A stretch of DNA of 64,000 nt. Source: Citrobacter enshiensis (GTDB taxonomy: Bacteria > Pseudomonadota > Gammaproteobacteria > Enterobacterales > Enterobacteriaceae). How positions within the stretch are numbered: position 1 is the stretch's first letter; each line of letters opens with the position of its first letter. The stretch covers positions 3,286,001 to 3,350,000 of the forward strand of contig NZ_CP119862.1 in the NCBI RefSeq assembly GCF_029338175.1, written 5' to 3'. Shown piece by piece: positions 28,007-38,527 of the stretch. The translations under genes and the position numbers were made by a program. The notes under the pieces were generated by a model that made no database searches, was not told the DNA's origin, and worked only from the letters and a program-made list of their open reading frames with translations.

Positions 28007-28912
28007 TCAAACTCCCCTCGAAACCACCGATTTTTCTAACAACCAGCTGCGGAAGGCCTGTAAATGCCGGGATTCCGCTTTTTCTTCCCGCCAGGTCATG
28101 ATGAAACGGTTCCCCGTCCGCATCGGCACATCGCAGGGAATGACCATCTCGCCATTATCAAGATCGCGCTGAATGGCAAATCGCGGGAGTAGCGCAACAC
28201 CAAGATTAGAGCGCACCGCAGCAATCAGCATCGACAGTAAATCAAAACGTGGACCTTTGTTCACCTGCGCGTTGCTGATATCAGACAGTGCAAACCACTC
28301 CTGCCAGCCTTTGATACGCGTACTTTGGTGCAACAAGGGAAACTCATTGAGCAGATCGTTTACCGACACTTTTTGACCTGGCTCCATGAGCAAATGTCGG
28401 CTACACACCGGCAAAATTTCCTCTTCAAAAAGATACTCTACCGCAGACCACGGCGAGCAAAAATCTTCCCGCATGATGGCCGCGTCATACTCGCGGTTGA
28501 GAAAATCACCAATATTTGCCAAAGAGTGGATATTTACGATGATATCAGGATTAAGATTATTGAACTCACGCAAATTCGGGATCAGCCAATGCGTGCTAAA
28601 CGTCGGGTTTACCGCTAACTCGATAACTTGTACGGTCGGCTGCCAGGTCATTATTGTTGTCGTATCGCGTTCAAGTTTGTTCAGCGTTTCTTTTACGATA
28701 CTTAAATAATGTTTACCCGCTGCATTTAAAAAAATACGCTTTTTAGCATGATTGAAAAGCGAGGTGTTGAGAAAATCTTCCAGTGCGTTCACTTGTCGAA
28801 ACACGGCGCTCTGGGTTAATGCCAACTCTTCTGCTGCCCGGGTATAACTTTCATGACGTGCCACCACTTCAAAAGTCACCAGTAGCTCAGTTTTCGGTAT
28901 TTTTCCTCTCAT
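28007..28912 (-). CDS. LysR-family transcriptional regulator
   Basis: 301-residue LysR regulator: winged HTH at about 8-65 (TFEVVARHESYTRAAEELALTQSAVFRQ is its core, shown in part) and an effector domain thereafter. The ATG at 28912 is preceded by GGAAG at good spacing; the in-frame ATG at 28924 is not. It is divergent from the uroporphyrinogen methyltransferase gene and convergent with the operon end. Control of the glutamate block is an inference from position. Confidence 0.88.
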   Translation of the reverse strand: MRGKIPKTELLVTFEVVARHESYTRAAEELALTQSAVFRQVNALEDFLNTSLFNHAKKRIFLNAAGKHYLSIVKETLNKLERDTTTIMTWQPTVQVIELAVNPTFSTHWLIPNLREFNNLNPDIIVNIHSLANIGDFLNREYDAAIMREDFCSPWSAVEYLFEEEILPVCSRHLLMEPGQKVSVNDLLNEFPLLHQSTRIKGWQEWFALSDISNAQVNKGPRFDLLSMLIAAVRSNLGVALLPRFAIQRDLDNGEMVIPCDVPMRTGNRFIMTWREEKAESRHLQAFRSWLLEKSVVSRGV

Positions 28913-29320
28913 AACATCTTCCATATGCAGCGTGCAAAAAAAAGTTTAAGTTATTAAAACAATGTAAACGCTCCAGAATAATCCCGAGAGTTATATTTTA
29001 TTTCCATCACTGTTGTCTTTGATCCATTCCATGATTTACTCACACTAATAGCGAATAAATATTCACCAATAATACTCAAGCACACCCCTAAACACAATTT
29101 AAATGCGGTTAATTCCAGGCAAATAGTGCCAATAACTTCTTAATAATTTTTCAAGACAACTTGTTTATTGAAGAAAAAACTTTGCGAGTTCAATCAATAT
29201 TATCTCCGCATTATTTCAGGAAAATTGAGCGCTATGACTTACAGGCAAACGACGACTTTTTATCATTCTGCCATTTTAGTCTCCGCTATTTTCTACGTTA
29301 GACGTGATAAAGGACACAGT
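28913..29320. promoter_or_regulatory. Divergent promoter region, LysR gene / SUMT gene
   Basis: About 400 bp of AT-rich DNA between divergent genes. No recognisable operator, cobalamin riboswitch or RNA gene is visible. A LysR autoregulatory site would be expected here. Confidence 0.5.
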
Positions 29321-30109
29321 GTGAAAACTTCCGGAAAAGTTTGGCTCGTTGGGGCAGGCCCTGGTGATATATCGTTGCTTACCCTCAAAGCGATGCAGTG
29401 CATTCAACACGCCGATGTGGTGATCTACGATCGGCTGGTTAACCCCAAAATACTGGAATGGGTCTCTCCTGACTGCCTGCTCATTAATGTCGGCAAAAAT
29501 CCAGGCTTCCATTGCGTTCCACAGCATGAAATCAATGCGCTGCTCGTTCAGCATGCCGAAACACATGAAAACATTGTTCGCCTGAAAGGCGGCGATCCTT
29601 ACGTCTTTGGTCGCGGCGCTGAAGAGGTCGAAAGCCTGGTCGATGCCGGTATTCCCTTTGAAGTCGTTCCCGGTATCAGCTCGGCGATTGGTGGTCTTGC
29701 CTGCGCAGGCATTCCGGTCACGCATCGCGACATGGCTTCCGGTTTTCATGTCGTCACCGGTCACACCCGTGAAGGTAATCAACAGCAAGACTGGCGACAG
29801 CTGGCCAAGCTCAACGGGACGTTGGTCATCGTTATGGGCATCGCCAATTTGCCGTTTATTTGTGAAGAATTACTTATGGGTGGAAAATCTCCGGAGACGC
29901 CCGCAGCCATTGTGATGTCGGCGACAAGGGAGAATCAGCGTCGATTAACCTGCACGCTCGGTACGCTGCTTAGCAAAGCGCAGGAGGCCAACATTGTTCC
30001 CCCTGCGTTGATCGTTATTGGCGACGTTGTCACTCTGAGCGATCGATTGTCGTTCATTCCCAACATCGTTAAACTGCCGAAAAATCTCTATTGCGAAAGC
30101 TGTTCGTAA
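29321..30109 (+). CDS. Uroporphyrinogen-III C-methyltransferase (SUMT)
   Basis: Methylates uroporphyrinogen III to precorrin-2, the branch point to corrinoids and sirohaem. From GTG at 29321 (AAGGA six bases before) it has 262 residues beginning VKTSGKVWLVGAGPGD. The frame continues 51 codons upstream, but that part looks like translated promoter. Motifs: VGAGPGDISLLTLKA, VIYDRLV, RLKGGDPYVFGRG, VVPGISSAIG, GIPVTHRD. It stands alone, without the CysG N-terminal domains, and converges on the PocR-like gene with a 22-bp overlap. Confidence 0.93.
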   Translation: MKTSGKVWLVGAGPGDISLLTLKAMQCIQHADVVIYDRLVNPKILEWVSPDCLLINVGKNPGFHCVPQHEINALLVQHAETHENIVRLKGGDPYVFGRGAEEVESLVDAGIPFEVVPGISSAIGGLACAGIPVTHRDMASGFHVVTGHTREGNQQQDWRQLAKLNGTLVIVMGIANLPFICEELLMGGKSPETPAAIVMSATRENQRRLTCTLGTLLSKAQEANIVPPALIVIGDVVTLSDRLSFIPNIVKLPKNLYCESCS

Positions 30110-30981
30110 CGAAAAGACTGCGGTGAACGTTGATGTACAGCCCGGAAAACACGGCAAAAGTAACTGGTTTGCGCGTATTGAAGTTTCCGGGCAATGCTCT
30201 CAATTGAATGACCTGGGTCGCGAAGCAGCTCACTTGCACGGTGCATTTTCTTCTGATTAACCCAGGTTTTGAAATTAACGCCCTGCTGCTTCTTAAAAAA
30301 GCGACTAAAATAATTTGCGCTTAAGCAGACCTGGGCCGCCACAGACTCTAACGTTAGCTCGCCATAGAGATTTTCATCAATATAACGCAAGGCCGCCGCC
30401 AGTTTCCTTTCATGACGTGAAAGTTCAGAGTAAGAAAAAGGAGCTTCGCCGCTATGCGACTCGAGAGTCGATGGATATTTACTTTCTGTTAAAGTAATAT
30501 TATTAACAATGAAATTAAGTAAATTCGCTGATGCAACCAGGTGATTATTATCCATAATAGCAACCTGCCGCCAGGCTTCGTTTATTTCAGCATTCTGCGC
30601 CCACAAACTTTCATCCTGAATGACAATTGTTTTATATTCCTGATATTTCGCCCGCACCTGCCCACAAATGATAAAACCGAGCAAGCTCCCTTCACGAATG
30701 AGCGGCATCGAAAATAAGCTCAATCCCGCATGGCAGCTGAGTATTTTCGGTTTCGATTCCTTAAGCCCTTCATAGGCACAGTATTTTTCGCACTGCAGGC
30801 AGCCTGGCCGGTATTGCTCATTGGCACGCATCAACGAACAAAAGGAATTAAAATGATGACAACTTGAAAGCGCATTTCCGTGTATATCAACGACCACGGC
30901 AGCCAGCCCAGTCGCACTGGAGAAGACATCAGCGAGTGAGTAAAAACGATCTAAGTATTCATCCTGATTATGCACGGTCAT
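30088..30981 (-). CDS. PocR-like AraC-family regulator
   Basis: 297 residues from an ATG preceded by GGGGA. The N-terminal half is a PocR-type sensory domain with a cysteine-rich segment (FCSLMRANEQYRPGCLQCEK, then CAYEGL, LSCHAG). The C-terminal half has the AraC double HTH (LESVAAQVCLSANYFSRFFK, then SIESIARKLQYAQTSYFCRV). PocR in Salmonella activates cobalamin and propanediol genes. Here it lies beside SUMT and the B12-dependent mutase cluster, so it likely links corrinoid supply to glutamate use. The ligand is unknown. Confidence 0.88.
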   Translation of the reverse strand: MTVHNQDEYLDRFYSLADVFSSATGLAAVVVDIHGNALSSCHHFNSFCSLMRANEQYRPGCLQCEKYCAYEGLKESKPKILSCHAGLSLFSMPLIREGSLLGFIICGQVRAKYQEYKTIVIQDESLWAQNAEINEAWRQVAIMDNNHLVASANLLNFIVNNITLTESKYPSTLESHSGEAPFSYSELSRHERKLAAALRYIDENLYGELTLESVAAQVCLSANYFSRFFKKQQGVNFKTWVNQKKMHRASELLRDPGHSIESIARKLQYAQTSYFCRVFRAVHQRSPQSFRYEQLSQ

Positions 30982-31123
30982 GCATTTCCCCAACGGTTAT
31001 TCTCTGTAAGTGGGTAATATGCAGAATTTGGCGTAATGAAAAAATGATGCTAACCGCAAAAAATTATCTCGTTTACTCAGGTAAATATGATCAAAACGCA
31101 AGAAGTTCAATAAAGAAATAGCA

Positions 31124-31149
31124 TAAAAAAAGGCCATCATCAGATGGCC
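31124..31149 (-). terminator. Intrinsic terminator of sdhCDAB-sucABCD
   Basis: GGCCATC-TGAT-GATGGCC (minus-strand reading) followed by seven T. It also forms the 3' end of the probable SdhX RNA. Confidence 0.92.
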
Positions 31150-31231
31150 AACCATGTCGAAACGGACCAACCCTTCGCCATTCACCTACGGGAAAATGAA
31201 TGGCTTGGGTTGTTTTACTCTTGTATCACTT
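31124..31231 (-). ncRNA. sdhX: Probable SdhX (RybD) sRNA from the suc 3'UTR
   Basis: The sequence after the sucD stop holds GTAAAACAACCCAAGCC, then a hairpin (CCATTCA/TGAATGG at 31178-31203) and the operon terminator. This is the layout of the E. coli sRNA processed from the sdhCDAB-sucABCD transcript, which represses ackA. The identification rests on position and remembered sequence. The 5' end is taken as the base after the stop codon. Confidence 0.65.
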
Positions 31232-32101
31232 TTACTTAATAACGCTTTTCAGTGCTTCGCCGATATCGGCCAGGCTGCGAACGGTTCTTACGCCAGCCGC
31301 TTCCAGAGCAGCGAACTTCTCGTCCGCCGTGCCTTTGCCGCCCGCGATGATCGCGCCTGCGTGACCCATACGTTTGCCTTTCGGCGCGGTCACACCGGCA
31401 ATGTAGCCAACAACCGGTTTGGTCACATGATCTTTAATGTATGCTGCGGCTTCTTCTTCCGCGCTACCGCCGATTTCACCGATCATCACGATCGCTTCGG
31501 TCTGCGGATCTTCCTGGAACAGTTTCAGGATGTCGATAAAGTTAGAGCCCGGGATCGGGTCGCCGCCGATACCCACACAGGTGGACTGGCCGAAACCGTA
31601 GTCAGTGGTCTGCTTAACCGCTTCATAGGTCAGCGTACCGGAACGGGAAACGATGCCCACTTTACCTGGTTTGTGAATGTGGCCCGGCATGATACCGATT
31701 TTGCATTCGCCTGGGGTGATGACGCCCGGGCAGTTCGGCCCGATCATGCGCACGCCAGCTTCATCAAGCTTCACTTTTACCGTCAGCATGTCCAGTGTCG
31801 GGATGCCTTCAGTGATGGTGATGATCAGTTTGATGCCTGCATCGATTGCTTCCAGAATGGAGTCTTTGCAGAACGGTGCCGGAACGTAGATAACCGATGC
31901 AGTCGCACCTGTCGCTTCTACCGCTTCACGCACGGTGTTAAAGACCGGCAGACCCAGATGTTCAGTACCGCCTTTACCTGGCGTAACACCGCCAACCATC
32001 TGCGTACCGTAAGCCATTGCCTGCTCAGAGTGGAAAGTCCCCTGGCTACCGGTAAAACCCTGACAGATAACCTTGGTATTTTTATCAATTAATACGGACA
32101 T
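31232..32101 (-). CDS. sucD: Succinyl-CoA synthetase alpha subunit
   Basis: ADP-forming, TCA cycle. It has 289 residues, as in E. coli: CoA-binding Rossmann domain ([16 protein letters not shown]) and the phosphohistidine loop ([20 protein letters not shown]). The ATG shares one base with the sucC stop, so the two subunits are made in step. Confidence 0.97.
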   Translation of the reverse strand: MSVLIDKNTKVICQGFTGSQGTFHSEQAMAYGTQMVGGVTPGKGGTEHLGLPVFNTVREAVEATGATASVIYVPAPFCKDSILEAIDAGIKLIITITEGIPTLDMLTVKVKLDEAGVRMIGPNCPGVITPGECKIGIMPGHIHKPGKVGIVSRSGTLTYEAVKQTTDYGFGQSTCVGIGGDPIPGSNFIDILKLFQEDPQTEAIVMIGEIGGSAEEEAAAYIKDHVTKPVVGYIAGVTAPKGKRMGHAGAIIAGGKGTADEKFAALEAAGVRTVRSLADIGEALKSVIK

Positions 32102-33267
32102 TATTTCCCCTCCACTGCGGCAACAACCTGCTGAGCTGCATCCGTCAGACTTTTCGCTGCAATAATATTCAGGCCGCTGTCAGCCAGTTTCTTCGCGCCG
32201 AGTTCGGCGTTGTTACCTTCCAGACGAACGACAACCGGAACGTTTACACCCACTTCTGCCACCGCACCGATAATACCGTCAGCGATCAGGTCGCAGCGCA
32301 CGATACCACCGAAGATGTTAACCAGAACGGCTTTCACATTGTCGTCGGACAGGATGATTTTGAACGCTTCGGTCACGCGCTCTTTGGTTGCGCCGCCGCC
32401 CACGTCGAGGAAGTTTGCCGGTTCGCCGCCGTGCAGTTTAACGATGTCCATGGTGCCCATTGCCAGGCCCGCACCGTTAACCATGCAACCGATGTTGCCA
32501 TCCAGTGCGACGTAGTTCAGTTCCCACTGTGCCGCCTGCGCTTCACGCGGATCTTCCTGAGACTGGTCGCGCATTTCGCGCAGGTCAGCCTGGCGGAACA
32601 GTGCGTTACCGTCAGCGCCCAGTTTGCCATCGAGGCAGATCAGGTCGCCCTGCTTAGTGATAACCAATGGGTTGATTTCGATCAGCGCCAGGTCGCGCTC
32701 CAGGAAGATGGTCGCCAGACCCATGAAGATTTTGGTGAACTGCTGAACCTGTTTACCTTCCAGACCCAGTTTGAACGCCAGCTCGCGCCCCTGATACGGC
32801 ATCGGGCCAGCCAGCGGATCCAGTGCGATTTTGTGGATCAGGTGCGGGGTTTCTTCCGCCACTTTCTCGATTTCCACGCCGCCTTCGGTAGAGGCCATGA
32901 AGACCACGCGACGGGAGCTACGGTCAACAACCGCGCCCAGATAGAGTTCTTTATCAATATCAGTGGCTGCTTCAACCAGAATCTGGTTAACCGGCTGACC
33001 GTGCGCATCCGTTTGGTAGGTCACCAGACGTTTACCCAGCCAGTGCTCAGCAAAAGCGCGGATCTCTTCTTTGCTCTTAACCACTTTCACACCGCCCGCT
33101 TTGCCGCGGCCGCCAGCGTGAACCTGACATTTGACTACCCACGGACCCGCACCGATTTTAGAAGCGGCTTCTTCTGCTTCACGCGGAGTAGTACAGGCAT
33201 AACCCACCGGCGCCGGTAAGCCATAGCGGGCAAAAAGTTGTTTTGCCTGATATTCATGTAAGTTCAT
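32101..33267 (-). CDS. sucC: Succinyl-CoA synthetase beta subunit
   Basis: ATP-grasp subunit that phosphorylates ADP. It has 388 residues, identical in length to E. coli. Recognisable parts: [20 protein letters not shown], the nucleotide-binding [14 protein letters not shown], and the C-terminal [11 protein letters not shown]. It is separated from sucB by about 115 bp containing a REP-like element. Confidence 0.97.
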   Translation of the reverse strand: MNLHEYQAKQLFARYGLPAPVGYACTTPREAEEAASKIGAGPWVVKCQVHAGGRGKAGGVKVVKSKEEIRAFAEHWLGKRLVTYQTDAHGQPVNQILVEAATDIDKELYLGAVVDRSSRRVVFMASTEGGVEIEKVAEETPHLIHKIALDPLAGPMPYQGRELAFKLGLEGKQVQQFTKIFMGLATIFLERDLALIEINPLVITKQGDLICLDGKLGADGNALFRQADLREMRDQSQEDPREAQAAQWELNYVALDGNIGCMVNGAGLAMGTMDIVKLHGGEPANFLDVGGGATKERVTEAFKIILSDDNVKAVLVNIFGGIVRCDLIADGIIGAVAEVGVNVPVVVRLEGNNAELGAKKLADSGLNIIAAKSLTDAAQQVVAAVEGK

Positions 33268-33326
33268 GTGTTCTGTCCATCCTTCAGTAATCGTTATCTT
33301 TAAACCTGTAGACTGGTACGGTATTC

Positions 33327-33360
33327 ATGCCGGATGGCGCTCCGCTTAACCAGCCTACAG
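33327..33360. repeat. REP-like element between sucB and sucC
   Basis: ATGCCGGATGGCGCTCCGCT followed by TAACCAGCCTACAG matches one REP unit. It is intercistronic within the suc operon. Confidence 0.7.
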
Positions 33361-33381
33361 GGCAGGTGATACTCTTGTTTA

Positions 33382-34602
33382 CTACACGTCCAGCAGCAGA
33401 CGTGTCGGATCTTCCAGCAGCTCTTTAATGGCCACCAGGAAGCCTACTGACTCGCGACCATCGATCAGACGGTGGTCGTAAGACAGCGCAAGGTACATCA
33501 TCGGCAGGATCTCAACCTTACCATCGACAGCCATCGGTCTGTCTTTGATCGCGTGCATGCCCAGGATTGCGCTCTGCGGCGGGTTGATGATCGGCGTAGA
33601 CATCAGGGAACCGAACACACCACCGTTGGTGATGGTGAAGTTACCGCCGGTCAGATCCTCAACGGTCAGTTTGCCGTCGCGACCTTTCACTGCCAGTTCT
33701 TTAATTTTCTTCTCAACGTCAGCCATACCGAGGGCATCGACATCACGCAGCACCGGTGTTACCAGACCGCGCGGCGTAGATACCGCCATGCTGACATCAA
33801 AGTAGTTGTGGTACACCACGTCATCGCCATCAATAGAGGCATTGACTTCCGGATAACGTTTCAGCGCTTCAACTACCGCTTTCACGTAGAAAGACATAAA
33901 GCCCAGACGGATACCGTGACGTTTTTCGAATGCGTCGCCGTACTGCTTACGCAGATCCATAATCGGCTTCATGTTGACTTCGTTGAAGGTTGTCAGCATG
34001 GCGGTCGAGTTTTTCGCTTCCAGCAGACGCTCGGCCACGCGCTTACGCAGACGGGTCATCGGAACACGTTTTTCACTGCGCGCGCCGAGAGCTGGTTGTG
34101 CAGCAGGGGCCGCAACTGGCGCTTTAGACTCGGCTTTCGCAGGCGCTTTCGCCAGATGCTTTTCAACATCTTCACGGGTAATACGCCCGCCGACGCCGGT
34201 GCCTTTAATAGCGCTGGCTTCGAGGTTGTGCTCACCGAGCAGGCGACGGATCGCCGGACTCAGCGCATCATTGTTTTGCTCAGACAGAGAAGCCTGCTGA
34301 CGCTGCGCCGGGGTAGACGCTTGCTCATCAGACTTGGCGTTGGTTTCTTTCCCTGCGCTGTTGCCTTCACGCAGGCGACCCAGGATCTGGCGAGAAGTCA
34401 CGGTGGTGCCTTCATCTTCCAGTACTGCATCCAGAATGCCGTCCGCCGATGCCGGTACTTCCAGTACCACTTTGTCAGTTTCGATTTCTACCAGCACTTC
34501 GTCGCGAACAACCGCGTCGCCTGGTTTTTTATGCCAGGTTGCAACGGTCGCGTCTGCTACAGACTCAGGCAGGTCGGGAACAAGAATATCTACGCTACTC
34601 AT
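33382..34602 (-). CDS. sucB: 2-oxoglutarate dehydrogenase E2, dihydrolipoyl succinyltransferase
   Basis: Core of the 2-oxoglutarate dehydrogenase complex. It has 406 residues: lipoyl domain with Lys44 ([11 protein letters not shown]), Ala/Pro linker, E3-binding domain about 112-150 ([16 protein letters not shown]), and a catalytic domain with [11 protein letters not shown]. It follows sucA by 14 bp. Confidence 0.97.
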   Translation of the reverse strand: MSSVDILVPDLPESVADATVATWHKKPGDAVVRDEVLVEIETDKVVLEVPASADGILDAVLEDEGTTVTSRQILGRLREGNSAGKETNAKSDEQASTPAQRQQASLSEQNNDALSPAIRRLLGEHNLEASAIKGTGVGGRITREDVEKHLAKAPAKAESKAPVAAPAAQPALGARSEKRVPMTRLRKRVAERLLEAKNSTAMLTTFNEVNMKPIMDLRKQYGDAFEKRHGIRLGFMSFYVKAVVEALKRYPEVNASIDGDDVVYHNYFDVSMAVSTPRGLVTPVLRDVDALGMADVEKKIKELAVKGRDGKLTVEDLTGGNFTITNGGVFGSLMSTPIINPPQSAILGMHAIKDRPMAVDGKVEILPMMYLALSYDHRLIDGRESVGFLVAIKELLEDPTRLLLDV

Positions 34603-34616
34603 TTTGTATCCTTTAA

Positions 34617-37418
34617 TTAATCGACGTTCAGCGCGTCATTGACCAGATCTTGTTGCTGTTTCTGGTGAACGGACATATACCCTACCGCCGGAGAGGCGGA
34701 GGCCGGGCGACCTGCATAACGCAGAGCAGACCCAAATGGAATCACTTCACGGAAATGATGCTGGCTGCAATACCATGCGCCCTGGTTGAGCGGCTCTTCC
34801 TGGCACCAGACAAAATCATGTACGTGAGCGTACTGTTTTAATACTTCCTGCATCGCCTGATGCGGGAAAGGATAGAGTTGTTCGATGCGCACAATGGCCA
34901 CATCTTTTTGATTGTTCTTGCGACGCTGTTCCAGCAGATCGTAATAAACCTTACCAGAACACATCACCACGCGCTTCACGCCTTGCGGATCGAGGTCATC
35001 AACTTCGCCGATAGCCGGCATGAAGGTGCCATTTGCCAGTTCATCAAGTGAAGAGACGGCCAGCGGGTGACGCAGCAGCGACTTCGGCGACATCACCACC
35101 AGCGGACGGCGCATACCGCGCAGCGCCTGACGACGCAACATGTGGTACACCTGAGCCGGGGTCGATGGGACGCAAACCTGCATGTTCTGCTCAGCGCAGA
35201 GTTGCAGATAACGTTCCAGACGCGCGGAGGAGTGCTCCGGCCCCTGACCTTCGTAACCGTGCGGCAGGAGCATGACCAGACCACACATACGTCCCCACTT
35301 CTGCTCACCGGAGGAGATGAACTGGTCGATAACCACCTGCGCGCCGTTGGCGAAGTCACCGAATTGCGCTTCCCAGATAGTCAGCGTGCGGGGCTCAGCC
35401 GTGGCATAACCGTATTCGAATGCCAGTACCGCTTCTTCAGAGAGCACGGAGTCCCAGACACGGAAAGTGCCCTGGCCGTTATGAACGTGCTGCAACGGGG
35501 TATAGGTGGAACCATTGGACTGGTTATGAACCACCGCATGACGGTGGAAGAACGTACCACGGCCCGCATCTTCACCGGACAGACGCACCGGGATACCTTC
35601 ATCGACCAACGTCGCGTACGCCAGTGTTTCTGCGCCGCCCCAGTCAAACAGTTTCTCGCCTGATGCCATCGCCTGACGGTCACCGTAAATTTTGGCTACG
35701 CGAGACTGCATCTCAACTGCATCCGGCACGGTGCTGATACGTTTGGCCAGTTCCTGCAGGCGCTTCATTTCAACCTTGCTCGGGTAATTTTCATCCCATT
35801 CATGGTTGAGGTACGGCGACCAGGTAAAGGAGTGCATATTCATCGGACGCCACTCTTTCACCACACATTCGCCAGCATCCAGCGCGTCGCGGTACAGATT
35901 GACCATTTCGGTCGAGTCTTCCTGCGAAGCGACTTTATCCTGCTCGAGTTTGTCGGCATAGATTTTACGCGGCGTCGGATGTTTTTTGATTTTCTGATAC
36001 ATCAACGGCTGCGTTGCACTCGGCTCATCGGCTTCGTTATGGCCATGACGACGGTAGCAGAACAGGTCGATGAAGACATCGCGTTTAAAGGTGTTACGGA
36101 AGTCCAGCGCCAGACGGGTCACAAACGCGACCGCTTCCGGGTCATCCGCGTTAACGTGGAAGATCGGCGCCTGTACCATTTTACCGATGTCGGTGCAGTA
36201 CGGGGTAGAACGCGCATCCAGCGGGTTAGAGGTGGTGAAGCCCACCTGGTTGTTGATAACGATGCGAACGGTACCGCCCACTTCGTAACCCCGCGCTTTT
36301 GACATGTTCAGGGTTTCCTGAACCACGCCCTGCCCGGTCACTGCCGCGTCACCGTGAATGGTGATTGGCAGGACTTTATTGCTGCTCGGCTCGTCGAGTC
36401 TGTCCAGACGCGCACGCACGGAACCGATAACCACCGGGCTGACGATTTCCAGATGCGACGGGTTAAACGCCAGCGCCAGGTGAACCAGACCGCCTTCGGT
36501 TTCGATATCAGACGAGAAGCCCATGTGGTACTTCACGTCGCCGGTGCCGAGATGTTCTTTATGTTTGCCCGCAAATTCGTCGAACAGATCCTGCGGTTTT
36601 TTACCCAGAACGTTAACCAGCACGTTCAGACGACCACGGTGCGCCATACCCAGCACCACTTCACGCGTGCCGCTGTTACCCGCGTGGCGGATCATCTCTT
36701 TGAGCATTGGAATTAACGCATCGCCGCCTTCGAGCGAGAAACGTTTTGCGCCTGGGAATTTCGCGCCCAGATAACGCTCAAGACCTTCCGCTGCGGTCAG
36801 TTCGCTCAGGAAGCGTTTCTTCTCTTCGCCGCTAAAGGCTGCACGACCCGATTCGATACGCTGTTGCAGCCAGCGTTTCTCTTCGGTGCTGGTGATGTGC
36901 ATATACTCGGCGCCAATCGGGCCGCAGTATGTCTGCTTGAGTGCTGAAATCAGTTCGCCCAGCTTCATTGTCTCTTTGCCGCCAGCAAAAGAACCTACGT
37001 TAAAGCTTTCCTGGAAATCGGCCTCAGTCAGATCGTGGAAAGAAGGATCCAGATCTGCCACGTTTTCTTGCTTCCACAGTCCCAGCGGGTCGAGGTTTGC
37101 GTGCTGGTGACCGCGGAAACGATAAGCGTTGATAAGCTGCAGGACTTTAACCTGCTTAGCATTGGTGTCAGGGTCGGAAATCGTAGAAGAGTAACGTGAG
37201 GCATCCTTCGCCAGACGACGGAAATAATCACGCGTTGTTGAATGGAATTGATCCGGTTTGACTCCGGTGCCAGGTAACTGCTGGAACATAGAACGCCAGT
37301 TGGCGTCTACTGAGTCAGGATCGGTTAAGAAGTCTTCATAGAGCTGTTCTATCCAGCTCTGGTTTGCGCCAGAGAGGTAAGAAGAGTCCAACCAGGCTTT
37401 CATTGCGCCGTTCTGCAT
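34617..37418 (-). CDS. sucA: 2-oxoglutarate dehydrogenase E1 component
   Basis: Thiamine-diphosphate enzyme that decarboxylates 2-oxoglutarate. It has 933 residues, as in E. coli, starting [20 protein letters not shown]. Conserved: [49 protein letters not shown]. The gap to sdhB upstream holds an ERIC-like element and a REP pair, as the whole region is usually read through from the sdh promoter. Confidence 0.97.
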   Translation of the reverse strand: MQNGAMKAWLDSSYLSGANQSWIEQLYEDFLTDPDSVDANWRSMFQQLPGTGVKPDQFHSTTRDYFRRLAKDASRYSSTISDPDTNAKQVKVLQLINAYRFRGHQHANLDPLGLWKQENVADLDPSFHDLTEADFQESFNVGSFAGGKETMKLGELISALKQTYCGPIGAEYMHITSTEEKRWLQQRIESGRAAFSGEEKKRFLSELTAAEGLERYLGAKFPGAKRFSLEGGDALIPMLKEMIRHAGNSGTREVVLGMAHRGRLNVLVNVLGKKPQDLFDEFAGKHKEHLGTGDVKYHMGFSSDIETEGGLVHLALAFNPSHLEIVSPVVIGSVRARLDRLDEPSSNKVLPITIHGDAAVTGQGVVQETLNMSKARGYEVGGTVRIVINNQVGFTTSNPLDARSTPYCTDIGKMVQAPIFHVNADDPEAVAFVTRLALDFRNTFKRDVFIDLFCYRRHGHNEADEPSATQPLMYQKIKKHPTPRKIYADKLEQDKVASQEDSTEMVNLYRDALDAGECVVKEWRPMNMHSFTWSPYLNHEWDENYPSKVEMKRLQELAKRISTVPDAVEMQSRVAKIYGDRQAMASGEKLFDWGGAETLAYATLVDEGIPVRLSGEDAGRGTFFHRHAVVHNQSNGSTYTPLQHVHNGQGTFRVWDSVLSEEAVLAFEYGYATAEPRTLTIWEAQFGDFANGAQVVIDQFISSGEQKWGRMCGLVMLLPHGYEGQGPEHSSARLERYLQLCAEQNMQVCVPSTPAQVYHMLRRQALRGMRRPLVVMSPKSLLRHPLAVSSLDELANGTFMPAIGEVDDLDPQGVKRVVMCSGKVYYDLLEQRRKNNQKDVAIVRIEQLYPFPHQAMQEVLKQYAHVHDFVWCQEEPLNQGAWYCSQHHFREVIPFGSALRYAGRPASASPAVGYMSVHQKQQQDLVNDALNVD

Positions 37419-37535
37419 CGTGATCCCTTAAGCATTCTGTATGCTTATTTCGCCGTGGATACTAACCACGCACAACCGGTGTGCGTGCCGGGGTTCACTT
37501 GTTGCGGACTGTCGTGTGATCTGCGTCCGCTAAGG

Positions 37536-37706
37536 AACCTTTAAAAACTGTCTAATAATCGTCGCTGTTCAGGCTGCGACTACGTTGCAACCGTCCCTCA
37601 CACCGGTCACATAGTTAACTATGCTCCCGGTGATTCGTTCCGTTCGCGCCTTGTCTCGCGCTGAACATCTCGATTATTGCTATCAATCTGGCAGTTTTTA
37701 GAGGTT
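37536..37706. repeat. 171-bp ERIC-like element with terminal inverted repeats
   Basis: The central palindrome CACCGGTCACATAGTTAACT and ATGCTCCCGGTGATTCG matches the ERIC core. The element is bounded by a 15-bp inverted repeat, AACCTTTAAAAACTG and CAGTTTTTAGAGGTT (14 of 15 match). It lies between sucA and sdhB, within the transcribed spacer. Confidence 0.7.
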
Positions 37707-37720
37707 TCCTGCACTTACTT

Positions 37721-37786
37721 GCCTGATGGCGCTTTGCTTACCGGGCCTACAGAAAAGTAGGCCGGATACGCGAAGCGCCATCCGGC
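37721..37786. repeat. REP pair between sdhB and sucA
   Basis: GCCTGATGGCGCTTTGCTTA and GAAGCGCCATCCGGC form two inverted REP units around TACAGAAAAGTA. It can form a long stem in the sdh-suc mRNA just after the sdhB stop. Confidence 0.85.
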
Positions 37787-37795
37787 GTTAACTAC

Positions 37796-38512
37796 TTACG
37801 CACTGCGATGCAGCAACATCGACTTAATATGACCGATAGCGCGCGTCGGGTTAAGCCCTTTCGGACAGACACTGACGCAATTCATGATGCTGTGGCAGCG
37901 GAATACGCTGAAAGCATCACTCAACCCTTCCAGACGGCTATCGGTTTCAGTATCGCGGCTGTCGATCAGGAAGCGATACGCAGCAAGCAGACCCGCCGGG
38001 CCGATAAATTTGTCAGGATTCCACCAGAATGACGGGCAGGATGTTGAACAGCATGCACACAGAATGCACTCGTACAACCCATCCAGTTTTTCACGCTGCT
38101 CAGGCATTTGTAAATGCTCGCGAGCGGGTGGATTTTGCCCATTATTCAATAGGTAAGGCTTAATCTTCTCATATTGTGCATAGAATTGCCCCATGTCTAC
38201 CACCAAATCGCGAACAACCGGTAAGCCAGGCAGGGGACGGATCACAATTTTCTTACCCGGCTGGTGCAACGCCGAGATCGGGGTGATACAGGCCAGACCA
38301 TTTTTACCGTTCATGTTCAGACCATCAGAGCCACACACCCCTTCACGGCAGGAGCGACGGAACGACAGACTTGGGTCTTTTTCTTTCAGCTGGATTAACG
38401 CATCCAGCAGCATCATGTCACGCCCTTCTTCGCCTTCCAGGCTGTAATCCTGCATATGCGGAGCGTCATCAACATCCGGGTTATAGCGATAAATCGAAAA
38501 CTCGAGTTTCAT
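37796..38512 (-). CDS. sdhB: Succinate dehydrogenase iron-sulfur subunit
   Basis: Carries the three Fe-S clusters linking FAD to quinone. It has 238 residues. [2Fe-2S] ligands are in SCREGVCGSDGLNMNG, [4Fe-4S] in CILCACCSTSCP, and [3Fe-4S] in CHSIMNCVSVCPKGLNP. It lies 15 bp after sdhA. Confidence 0.97.
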   Translation of the reverse strand: MKLEFSIYRYNPDVDDAPHMQDYSLEGEEGRDMMLLDALIQLKEKDPSLSFRRSCREGVCGSDGLNMNGKNGLACITPISALHQPGKKIVIRPLPGLPVVRDLVVDMGQFYAQYEKIKPYLLNNGQNPPAREHLQMPEQREKLDGLYECILCACCSTSCPSFWWNPDKFIGPAGLLAAYRFLIDSRDTETDSRLEGLSDAFSVFRCHSIMNCVSVCPKGLNPTRAIGHIKSMLLHRSA

Positions 38513-38527
38513 TGTCCTGTCTCCGCA

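Noticed and set aside
28913-29320. Cobalamin riboswitch ahead of SUMT
   Set aside because: Looked for a B12-box-like sequence here and ahead of glmS and the btuR-like gene; none seen.
33472-34620. 382-codon plus-strand frame
   Set aside because: Antisense to sucB, no recognisable domain and no ribosome-binding site.
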